A stretch of 13,011 nucleotides of DNA. It comes from Lachnospiraceae bacterium. Its GTDB lineage: Bacteria; Bacillota_A; Clostridia; Lachnospirales; Lachnospiraceae. How positions within the stretch are numbered: position 1 is the stretch's first letter; each line of letters opens with the position of its first letter. Below, one piece after another: positions 1-6,210 of the stretch. The DNA lies in the NCBI GenBank assembly GCA_028694115.1, contig JAQUUB010000116.1, positions 1-13,011 of the forward strand. The letters run 5' to 3'. The notes under the pieces are model-generated. The model searched no databases, was not told where the DNA came from, and was given only the letters and a program-made list of their open reading frames with translations. The translations under genes were made by a program, and so were the position numbers.

Positions 1-15
1 CTATAACTCATTCTG

Positions 16-513
16 CTATACAAGACATGACTCACATGACCTTCTGTGCTGCTTCTTTTTAGGCCTTCTCGATGTCTTAGTCTTAGTTTTGCGGAGGTCC
101 AGTTTGATAGGATATATACTTTGGCATCTGCTATTCTTAAGTTTTCCGTCTTCCGTTTTCTCACATTCTTCAAAAATGTCAAGAATTTTTCTGAAAGCCC
201 CATCTCCTTCTGAATGAATGGTAAATCTCATCCCTTTACTATCTGCTTCCAAAACTTGCTCTTTTAAAATCATGTAATCGACTTGTTTTGCGCACCTACT
301 TTCACTTCCTTCATAGGGTTCAAGCAAATCTCCTTCTCCCAAAACAATCAAGCCATCAGTCATTTGGTTATATCCAGCAAATGCAAAGAATTCAGAGTTA
401 TACTTTTCTTTCATCCTAATTCCATATTCAATGTTTGTATGATATTTTACTGGTTGCGACATAAACTCAACTCTTAGTGTTAGCTTGTTCTCCTTTTCAA
501 GTTCTGCTATGAA
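16..513 (-). pseudogene. Fragment of an amidohydrolase family 3 (YtcJ-like) enzyme
   Basis: The minus-strand frame resembles the middle of YtcJ-type metal-dependent amidohydrolases (Amidohydro_3). It has the 'DGL...LEPY' segment around residues 36-50 of the ATG-initiated frame, then 'FTIHSEGDGAFRKILDIFEE', matching the family's 'v.iHa.GDrA...Ld..E' metal-site region. The similarity ends near position 133. From there to the stop at 16 the translation is basic and low in complexity, as after a frameshift. Upstream, the same frame stays open past the Met at 462 for 17 more codons (to 513, reading KFIAELEKENKLTLRVEF), which also looks family-like but has no start codon. Intact members are around 500 residues, so both the N-terminal part and the C-terminal half are missing. 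This is a decayed internal fragment, not a functional 148-residue gene. Family assignment is fairly sure; the substrate cannot be told. Confidence 0.7.
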
Positions 514-732
514 CTTTTAGAATCAAAATATAATATAACGGTTGGTGAGCCTCAGAATTCATATATTGATCTCTCCACCGCAAGTACTGATCTTTCAAAT
601 ACATTAAAAATCAGTTCTGGAGAACCATTATTCTTACTTAGCACTGAAATTTTTGATACCAATAATAATCTTATTCATCTTGGAAAGCACTATATAGTTG
701 GTTCAAGATACAGATTTTATTTGGATGAATAA
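505..732 (+). pseudogene. C-terminal fragment of a GntR/UTRA transcriptional regulator
   Basis: This plus-strand stretch is not a complete ORF. Read in the frame ending at TAA 730-732 it gives a typical C-terminal half of a UTRA effector-binding domain: 'ELLESKYNI', then 'ISSGEPLFLLSTEIFDTN', and the characteristic ending 'HYIVGSRYRFYLDE'. UTRA domains follow an N-terminal winged-helix DNA-binding domain in HutC/GntR repressors. That domain and the first half of the UTRA fold are absent, because the preceding sequence belongs to the opposite-strand amidohydrolase fragment. The frame is open from 484 with no convincing start codon or ribosome binding site. The left limit is approximate, set where the translation begins to look family-like. 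Assignment to UTRA rests on the end motif and general pattern. Confidence 0.6.
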
Positions 733-979
733 AGTAATCTATACATTGTCCGCATTTCTGCTTTATCCAATACCCGGATTTAGTTCGTTGCAAAATGTTC
801 TTTAGTCATTTATTTTTTGTTCATACTTAATGTTTCTCATTTTTCTTTTATAAAATCCGCTATTATGTAACTGAGGATATTATCTCAACAATGCTTATTA
901 CTAGATTTCTAAATAATGTTTTTTATTTGTTCAGAAACATGAACAACATTAATTATAGAAGAACTGCATAAAAATGATC

Positions 980-1008
980 AAAAAAAATAGCCAGTCCGCA
1001 GACTGACT
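980..1008 (-). terminator. Rho-independent terminator candidate, minus strand
   Basis: Arms 989-996 and 1001-1008 (AGCCAGTC / GACTGACT) pair with one mismatch around a 4-base loop. On the minus strand the hairpin is followed after two bases by eight T residues (A-run 980-987 on plus). It could stop transcripts running leftward out of the transporter operon, although earlier hairpins lie nearer to that operon. Confidence 0.55.
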
Positions 1009-1057
1009 AAATATATGTTTTTATAGAATAGAACAATATTGTACTCAAAAAGTGACT

Positions 1058-1086
1058 GAAAAATATGGTGAAAAGCCATATTTTTT
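1058..1086 (+). terminator. Bidirectional terminator-like hairpin
   Basis: AAATATGG at 1061-1068 pairs perfectly with CCATATTT at 1076-1083 around a 7-base loop. Flanking A and T runs extend the stem to about 10-11 pairs. The plus strand then has a T-run, and the minus strand also gives a T-run, so it could act both ways. No intact plus-strand gene lies upstream; the GntR remnant ends 326 bases earlier. Confidence 0.5.
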
Positions 1087-1132
1087 GTTGTCTTCGAGCT
1101 CTGAAAATTCTTCAAGTTCACGTAACTAAAGT

Positions 1133-1180
1133 CTATTTCAACTTACTATATTTCGATGCGTAGACTTTTTTACCCAGCAT
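1133..1180 (-). other. Possible 15-codon small ORF with strong ribosome binding site
   Basis: An ATG at 1180 is preceded by AAGGAG (1189-1194 on plus) at an ideal 8-base spacing. It opens a frame MLGKKVYASKYSKLK that stops at 1133-1135. About 45 bases further along the minus strand lies the hairpin at 1058-1086. The arrangement of site, ORF and terminator is what a real small gene would show. It could equally be the surviving 5' end of a deleted gene, and nothing else supports translation. No family is recognised. Confidence 0.2.
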
Positions 1181-1335
1181 ATTTTATACTCCTTCCATAA
1201 TAATTCTAAAACTACTCTTCATTTTCATACACTGAAATCTTTTATCTATATCACACTCATATTCGAATAAATTTAACCCCCTTCAAAGATAATCATTTGA
1301 CAAAGAAAATTAGATACATTCTCTCTTCCGTTTCC

Positions 1336-1468
1336 GTTGTACATGCCGGGCTGCAAAAATGGGGCTGTAGGCTTGGAACAATTATTGACATGGAGTGATT
1401 TCATAAAAGAACACTGTTCTGGATTAATAAATGTTGAAACCGTTAAGATTGAAGAGCATTCAAACTAA
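1336..1468 (+). pseudogene. Frameshifted remnant resembling a MazE/AbrB-type antitoxin
   Basis: One plus-strand frame starting near 1336 reads 'VVHAGLQKWGCRLG', close to the N-terminal 'v.kWGNS.g.RiPk' strand of MazE/SpoVT-AbrB antitoxins. After frame disruption, another frame reads 'IKEHCSGLINVETVKIEEHSN' and stops at 1466-1468, resembling the family's 'LkendrveI...gd.iiI' second half. Together they add up to about the right size for such a DNA-binding antitoxin, but no single frame carries it and the key 'RIPK' region is spoiled. No toxin gene follows. The call is tentative because the family is short and the match was judged by eye. Confidence 0.35.
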
Positions 1469-1489
1469 TTGTTTTATTTTTAAAATCGA

Positions 1490-1529
1490 AAGCGATGAAT
1501 AATTCAATGTGCTATTCTATTCATCGCTT
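1490..1529 (-). terminator. Perfect 12-bp inverted repeat, possible operon terminator
   Basis: AAGCGATGAATA (1490-1501) is the exact reverse complement of TATTCATCGCTT (1518-1529), with a 16-base loop. On the minus strand it is followed by a short TTTT tract within AT-rich sequence. It lies about 90 bases past the esterase stop codon, so a second-stage terminator for the transporter operon is plausible, though the T-run is weak. Confidence 0.4.
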
Positions 1530-1576
1530 CCCCTTAAACAGCAATACGGATTCTCTCAAGTATGAAAAATATATTC

Positions 1577-1611
1577 GTAGTATCACACTGCGTATCCAAT
1601 GTGAATACTAC
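1577..1611 (-). terminator. Stem-loop just after the esterase gene
   Basis: GTAGTATCACACTG (from 1577) pairs with CAATGTGAATACTAC (to 1611), with one bulge and one mismatch. The repeat begins five bases after the esterase stop on the minus strand and is followed there by an AT-rich stretch with a TTTTT run. It fits a terminator or 3'-end stabilising hairpin for the operon. Confidence 0.45.
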
Positions 1612-1616
1612 CTATT

Positions 1617-2582
1617 TTATGACTGAATGAAATCAATAATGTATTTCATTGCTTCAAATGTTTTTCCATAAGTTCCGTTGATAAAACCATGTACCATACC
1701 TTTCATGATATGATATTCAACACTAACTCCACTATCTTCCAGACGTCCCGCATACATCAAGCCTTGATCTAACAGTGGATCACATTCTGCTGATACGAAG
1801 CAGGTTATTGGCATATCTGATAAGTCTTCTGCAAGCAATGGTGATGTATAAGGACTTTTCTTATCTTCCTCATGTTCAAAATAGAAATACATAGGATCGT
1901 TCATACAGTTATAGTCTAGGAAGTGTCCTGTGCTATAGTTCTTTTCTGATTCTGTCTCTTCGGTTTCAAAATTAGTTGTTAATGGATAGATCAATACTTC
2001 TTTTTCGATCTTAGGTCCTTTTTTATCACGAGCCATCATAGATACTACTGTTGCAAAGTTTCCACCAGCGCTATCACCTGCCACATTAATGTGATCTGCC
2101 TGTCCTTGGTATTTTTTAATGTTTTCTTTTGTCCATAACAAGGTCTCATAAGCATCTGTTAATCCCTTAGGGAATTTATATTCTGGTGCTAATCGATAAT
2201 CTGGTGCAATTATCACCATTTTTCCATAGAAAGCTAAGTAGCGATGTATGTATTCATACACTTCAATGTTGTTGAAGGCAAAACCTCCACCATGGTAGTA
2301 GATCAATGTTTTGAAATCACCGCTTCCGTCTGGAATAAATACTTTTAATGGAATCTCAACATCTCCATATTTACACACATCTCTCACAGATTTGACACTC
2401 ATTACATCTTCGTAACAAGCGCATTTCTGATAATCTTTATTCATAGATGCCATAGATTCATAGTTTGTCTTAATTCTCCATTTTTCTGTATTTTTCATAT
2501 CCATAACCTGTGGTGGTGCCACGTTTGTTTCTGGTGCTACCTTCCCGTATTCTGGCTCCATGTATTTGCGATACATTCCCAT
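1617..2582 (-). CDS. Alpha/beta hydrolase, HSL-type esterase/lipase
   Basis: A cytoplasmic carboxylesterase of the hormone-sensitive-lipase (bacterial type IV) family, which hydrolyses short acyl or acetyl esters. All hallmarks are present: oxyanion-hole motif HGGG at residues 97-100, 'DYRLAPE' at 128-134, nucleophile Ser171 in GDSAGG (169-174), catalytic Asp268 in 'CDPLLDQG', and His298 in 'VHGF'. Length (321 residues) is normal and there is no signal peptide. The start lies 2 bases after the permease stop and is served by AAAGGTG inside the permease's last codons, so it is the last gene of the importer operon. Its position suggests that it deacylates the imported compound. That is inference; the substrate cannot be read from the sequence. 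Confidence 0.9.
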   Translation of the reverse strand: MGMYRKYMEPEYGKVAPETNVAPPQVMDMKNTEKWRIKTNYESMASMNKDYQKCACYEDVMSVKSVRDVCKYGDVEIPLKVFIPDGSGDFKTLIYYHGGGFAFNNIEVYEYIHRYLAFYGKMVIIAPDYRLAPEYKFPKGLTDAYETLLWTKENIKKYQGQADHINVAGDSAGGNFATVVSMMARDKKGPKIEKEVLIYPLTTNFETEETESEKNYSTGHFLDYNCMNDPMYFYFEHEEDKKSPYTSPLLAEDLSDMPITCFVSAECDPLLDQGLMYAGRLEDSGVSVEYHIMKGMVHGFINGTYGKTFEAMKYIIDFIQS

Positions 2583-2584
2583 AT

Positions 2585-3553
2585 CTAAGACACCTTTCTC
2601 ATTTTCTTATGGCTTGATAATTGTTTCTGAATACCATCTAAACATACAGCTCCAAGGAAGATACTTCCGCGGATTATTAACTGGTAGTATTCACTGATGT
2701 TCATGATTGTCATACCATTTGTAAGAACTCCGATAATTAAAACACCACATACAGCTGTAGAGATTTTACCTTCACCACCTGTTAAGCTAACTCCACCGAT
2801 TACAGCAGCTGTTAAGCAGTCCATTTCCATGTTCTTACCTGCTGTAGGCTGTCCTGAACTTACACGAGCTAACATGATGATACCTGCAAGTCCTGATAAG
2901 AATCCACCAATTGCATATGTTGATACTTTTAATTTTCCTGTGTTAATTCCTGACAATCTAGCTGCTTCTTCGTTACTACCTACTGCATAGAAATGTCTTC
3001 CGATGTATGTACGGTTTAATACGATGACTGCCAAAATAATTACTACTATGAAGATGATAACTGGGATTGGAATAATTCCTACATATCCCTGTCCTGCTAC
3101 TTTTGCTGCTTTAGGGAGATTAGATACTGGCATACCGCCACATACTAGATAAGCAACTCCCTGTAGAATAATCTGTAATGCTAATGTTCCGATCATTGGG
3201 AAGATTCCTGTCTTAACAATTACTAATCCTGTGATAAGACCAACTACTGTACTTCCAATTACACCTACTAAATATGCAGGTACTAATCCCCAGCCAAGCT
3301 TTGTAAGAAGTACCGCTACAAATACTGATTCAAGAGAAATTACCGATCCAAGAGATAAGTCGATTCCACCTGCAATCATAACGAATAATAAACCAATAGT
3401 AGCAACACCCATAATAGATGACTGTCTGATAATTGTGAACATGTTAGGTAATGTTAAGAATGAATCTGGCTGCATTACTCCAAATAACAAAACTAAAAAT
3501 ATTAGTATCAATACAACAAAATATTGTTTTGTAAAATTCTTTACTTTTGACAT
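2585..3553 (-). CDS. CUT2-family sugar ABC transporter permease (RbsC-like)
   Basis: Integral membrane subunit of a ribose/galactose-type importer. The 322-residue protein is almost wholly hydrophobic, with about eight to ten membrane segments. It carries the BPD_transp_2 signature 'AGGIDLSLGS' at 61-70 and, in its second half, the cytoplasmic coupling loop 'GSNEEAARLSGIN' (192-204) that contacts the ATPase. RbsC and its relatives usually have about 320 residues and function as homodimers. The start has an excellent AAGGAGG ribosome binding site 9 bases upstream, 14 bases after the ATPase stop. It is co-transcribed with the binding protein and ATPase upstream and the esterase downstream. The family call is secure, but which sugar or related molecule is carried is unknown. 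Confidence 0.93.
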   Translation of the reverse strand: MSKVKNFTKQYFVVLILIFLVLLFGVMQPDSFLTLPNMFTIIRQSSIMGVATIGLLFVMIAGGIDLSLGSVISLESVFVAVLLTKLGWGLVPAYLVGVIGSTVVGLITGLVIVKTGIFPMIGTLALQIILQGVAYLVCGGMPVSNLPKAAKVAGQGYVGIIPIPVIIFIVVIILAVIVLNRTYIGRHFYAVGSNEEAARLSGINTGKLKVSTYAIGGFLSGLAGIIMLARVSSGQPTAGKNMEMDCLTAAVIGGVSLTGGEGKISTAVCGVLIIGVLTNGMTIMNISEYYQLIIRGSIFLGAVCLDGIQKQLSSHKKMRKVS

Positions 3554-3567
3554 TTTTCTTATCCTCC

Positions 3568-5052
3568 TTATGCTGTAATATTTGAAGCATATTTTAATAT
3601 TTTATCTTGGGAGAATTCTTCTTTTTTCAATTCTCCAACAATTTTTCCTTCTGCCATTACACACATTCGATCGGACATTCCCATTATTTCTTCCATTTCA
3701 GAGGAAATCATAATAATTCCAAGTCCTTCTTTCGTTAATCTGTTAATTAGCTCGTAAATCTCTTGTTTTGCACCTACGTCAATACCTCTGGTTGGTTCAT
3801 CTAAGATTAGCACCTTAGACTCGCTTGCTAACCATTTTGCAACTGCAACTTTCTGTTGGTTACCACCTGACAAGTTACCTACTAACTGGTTTAATGATGG
3901 TGCTTTGATTCTAAGTGCATCTTTATATTTTTCTACACACTCTTTTTCATTTTTCTTGCTAATGAATCCAAATTTTGATAATCTTTGCAAGATCGGAAGT
4001 GTGATGTTCCAACGAATTGGAAGTTTTAATAATACACCCTGATTCTTACGATCTTCTGATACATATGCGATACCTTTGTTGATTGCATCCTTTGGACTAT
4101 GGATATTAACCTTCTGTCCATCTACAAATATTTCTCCACTGTAGCGTTTATCTGCACCGATGATTAATCGAGCAATCTCTGTTCTTCCGGCTCCAACAAG
4201 ACCAGCTAGTCCAACGATTTCACCTTTCTTTACATAGAAAGAAGTTTTCTCATTTGCTGGTCCACTTACATCTTTAATCTCAAGAACTTTATCACCATAT
4301 TGCGGATCTCTCTTTGGATAAGTCTCTGTTAATTCACGTCCTACCATATCGAAAATCAGTTGATTCTTGTTAGTCTCGCTTGTTTCAACAGTTTTAATTA
4401 CTTCTCCATCTCGCATAACAGTAACTCGATCTGCTACTTCGAAGATTTCATCCATTCTATGTGAAATATAAATAATTGATACGCCTTCGCTTTTTAGTTT
4501 ATTAATTAACTGGAAGAGAATTTCTACTTCGTTATCCGTTAACGGAGCAGTTGGTTCATCCATGATTAGTAGTTTTACATCTTTTGCTAATGCTTTAGCA
4601 ATCTCTACTAATTGCATATATGCAACAGTCAAATCTCGAATCTTAGTATTTGGATTAATATCCACATTGAGTGATTCTAAGATTTTCTTTGTTTTACTTA
4701 CTAGTGCTTTCTTGTCAGCGAAGACTCCTTTGTTCACTTTTGCTCCCATGTAGACATTTTCTTCTACTGTTAATGGTCCTGCAAGATTGAACTCCTGATA
4801 GATTGCTTCAATTCCGATCTGTCCTGATAATATTGGATTTAATTCCCTATATTCTTCACCTCTATATATGATAGTTCCTTCATCGGGAGTAATCGCTCCC
4901 GTAATTGTCTTAATCAATGTAGATTTTCCTGCACCATTCTCACCAACTAGTGCATGTACTTCCCCTTCCTCTACTGAGAAGGATACGTTATGTAATGCTA
5001 AAACTCCTGGATACTGTTTCGTTACATTTTTTATTTCTAGTATATTTCCCAT
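3568..5052 (-). CDS. CUT2-family sugar ABC transporter ATPase (RbsA/MglA-like)
   Basis: Energy-coupling subunit with two fused nucleotide-binding domains, 494 residues. Domain 1 has Walker A GENGAGKS (37-44), Q-loop 'YQEFN', Walker B 'LLIMDEPTA' (161-169) and switch His in 'ISHRMDE'. Its signature loop is degenerate (LTVAYMQ, 141-147). Domain 2 has the family's usual altered Walker A (GLVGAGRTE, 284-292), a good LSGGNQQ signature (394-400) and Walker B 'LILDEPTRGIDVG'. The frame is open upstream to an ATG at 5112, but that start lies inside a hairpin and lacks a binding site. The ATG at 5052 has AGGTGG 8 bases upstream and starts the conserved 'LEIKNVTKQYPGV', so it is chosen. The gene lies between the binding protein and permease genes of the same operon. 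Confidence 0.93.
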   Translation of the reverse strand: MGNILEIKNVTKQYPGVLALHNVSFSVEEGEVHALVGENGAGKSTLIKTITGAITPDEGTIIYRGEEYRELNPILSGQIGIEAIYQEFNLAGPLTVEENVYMGAKVNKGVFADKKALVSKTKKILESLNVDINPNTKIRDLTVAYMQLVEIAKALAKDVKLLIMDEPTAPLTDNEVEILFQLINKLKSEGVSIIYISHRMDEIFEVADRVTVMRDGEVIKTVETSETNKNQLIFDMVGRELTETYPKRDPQYGDKVLEIKDVSGPANEKTSFYVKKGEIVGLAGLVGAGRTEIARLIIGADKRYSGEIFVDGQKVNIHSPKDAINKGIAYVSEDRKNQGVLLKLPIRWNITLPILQRLSKFGFISKKNEKECVEKYKDALRIKAPSLNQLVGNLSGGNQQKVAVAKWLASESKVLILDEPTRGIDVGAKQEIYELINRLTKEGLGIIMISSEMEEIMGMSDRMCVMAEGKIVGELKKEEFSQDKILKYASNITA

Positions 5053-5082
5053 ATTATTCACCACCTGTTTTGTTTTAATAAG

Positions 5083-5120
5083 AAAGTGGTATGATATTGC
5101 CTTCCATACCATACCACTTT
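5083..5120 (-). promoter_or_regulatory. Intercistronic stem-loop between binding protein and ATPase genes
   Basis: AAAGTGGTATG (5083-5093) and CATACCACTTT (5110-5120) form a perfect 11-bp stem with a 16-base loop, about 16 bases after the binding-protein stop. Only a weak T-run follows on the minus strand. Hairpins here in importer operons typically cause partial termination or protect the upstream mRNA, so that binding protein is made in excess of the membrane complex. That role is inferred. Confidence 0.6.
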
Positions 5121-5136
5121 GGGCTTAATCTAATTT

Positions 5137-6117
5137 CTATTCCTGGCCAGAAATATACTCTTCTACATTATCAGCTGTGATTGCCTGTAATGGAAATAAT
5201 ACTTCTCTGTTGTCAAGTTTTCCTTTCTCTGCTAATTCAACAGACATGTTGATAAAGTAGTCTGCGTGAAGTAACATGTTTGTGCTAACTGTTGCTTTGA
5301 ATGATTCTGCATCCTGGATAGCTTTTAATGCATCATCTGTTGCATCTCCTCCGAACATTCCAAGTTTGTCGCCTTTGATTCCTGCTGAGTTGAATGATTC
5401 ATAAACACCTAATACACCAGCATCATTGATACCAACGATTACGTTTAAGTCTTTGTTAGACTGTACCCAAGCATCACCTACATCAACACCTTCAGGTGTG
5501 TAACCAGCTTTTGCTGATACTTCAACTTTTGCGTTTGGTGCTAATTCTTTTAATGCATCTAAGATACCTTCTTCTCTAGTTACAAGGAATGGATAATCTG
5601 GGTAGTTACATACACCAACTTTAACTGTATCTGCTTTATCAAAGTTTGCATTGATCCATTCTGCTGCATTTTTACCAATTGCATAACCATATTCGTGGTT
5701 ATCGATTCCAATGAATCCTGATGTTCCTTCGATATCTGAATCGTAAGAAACGAATTTAACGCCTGCATCTTCTGCAGCCATAGCTGCATCTTTTAATGCA
5801 TCTGCATCTGTTACGTGACAGATAATTACGTTACATCCAGCTGATACGAAGTTCTCAATTCCTGAGATCTTATCCCTAATTTCTGGACACTCTTTAACTG
5901 TAAGAGTAACGCCCTGTTGTTTAGCTGAATCTTCCATTTTCTGAACAAGATGTGCAAAGAATGCATCTGACATATCACTTACTACAAATCCAATCTTTAC
6001 ATCTTTGCTTGCTTCTGTAGATCCTGAAGCTTCTTCTTTGCTTCCACATGCTGCTAACGATGCTACCATTGAAAGTGCTAACGCTGCAACAACAATCTTT
6101 CTAAAAACCTTTTTCAT
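5137..6117 (-). CDS. Sugar ABC transporter substrate-binding lipoprotein (Peripla_BP_4)
   Basis: Extracellular ligand-binding component of the importer, 326 residues. The N-terminus is a lipoprotein signal: Lys/Arg-rich start, hydrophobic core, lipobox LAAC with Cys24 as the lipidated residue, then a Ser/Glu/Lys-rich linker (25-39). The mature part follows the ribose-binding-protein pattern: 'IGFVVSDMSDAFFAHLVQ' first strand and helix, 'GIDNHEYGYAIGKNAAEW' at about 148-165, and 'VNDAG'-like hinge segment 'IVGINDAGVLG'. AAGGAGG lies 8 bases before the ATG. It is the first gene behind the promoter at 6151-6179. The ligand is not identifiable, since CUT2-type binding proteins cover pentoses, hexoses, polyols and autoinducer-2. 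It may also be the sensory input to the kinase encoded upstream. Confidence 0.93.
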   Translation of the reverse strand: MKKVFRKIVVAALALSMVASLAACGSKEEASGSTEASKDVKIGFVVSDMSDAFFAHLVQKMEDSAKQQGVTLTVKECPEIRDKISGIENFVSAGCNVIICHVTDADALKDAAMAAEDAGVKFVSYDSDIEGTSGFIGIDNHEYGYAIGKNAAEWINANFDKADTVKVGVCNYPDYPFLVTREEGILDALKELAPNAKVEVSAKAGYTPEGVDVGDAWVQSNKDLNVIVGINDAGVLGVYESFNSAGIKGDKLGMFGGDATDDALKAIQDAESFKATVSTNMLLHADYFINMSVELAEKGKLDNREVLFPLQAITADNVEEYISGQE

Positions 6118-6150
6118 GATTCCTTCCTCCTTGAGAATTTTGTTATACTT

Positions 6151-6179
6151 ATTGTATCAACCGATTTTCAAGCAAACAA
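6151..6179 (-). promoter_or_regulatory. Probable sigma-A promoter of the importer operon
   Basis: On the minus strand TTGTTT (plus 6174-6179) is separated by exactly 17 bases from TACAAT (plus 6151-6156). This lies in the 93-base gap between the degenerate ATPase gene and the binding-protein gene, with the binding-protein ATG about 34 bases past the -10 box. It would let the importer be transcribed separately from the regulatory genes. An AraC-type regulator site would be expected just upstream, but I could not define one. Confidence 0.6.
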
Positions 6180-6210
6180 CGTGGTGGATTTTGGAATAAG
6201 TGTATTATTT

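Larger units (their letters stand above)
733..1335. other. Non-coding stretch with terminator-like hairpins
   Basis: About 600 bases of very AT-rich sequence with no convincing gene on either strand. It contains two hairpins with T-runs (989-1008 and 1058-1086) and one possible 15-codon ORF at 1133-1180, listed separately. Short open frames on the minus strand between 720 and 820, and at about 1200-1285, gave translations I could not match to any family, and they lack start signals. It is probably decayed sequence between the broken genes on either side. Confidence 0.5.

Noticed and set aside
1298..1326. TTGACA at 1298-1303 as a plus-strand promoter for the antitoxin remnant
   Set aside because: No acceptable -10 box lies at 16-18 bases; the nearest TACATT is only 12 bases away.
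2697..2990. Plus-strand open frame inside the permease gene
   Set aside because: It is antisense to a well-supported membrane protein gene, has no ribosome binding site, and its translation has no recognisable features.
5053..5112. Longer N-terminus for the true ABC ATPase, starting at 5112
   Set aside because: The extra 20 residues are not family-like, the ATG lies inside a hairpin, and a proper ribosome binding site serves the ATG at 5052.
6157..6175. Possible catabolite-responsive element (cre) in the importer promoter
   Set aside because: TGAAAATCGGTTGATA resembles a cre, but the central CG is displaced by one base and the two halves are not palindromic.
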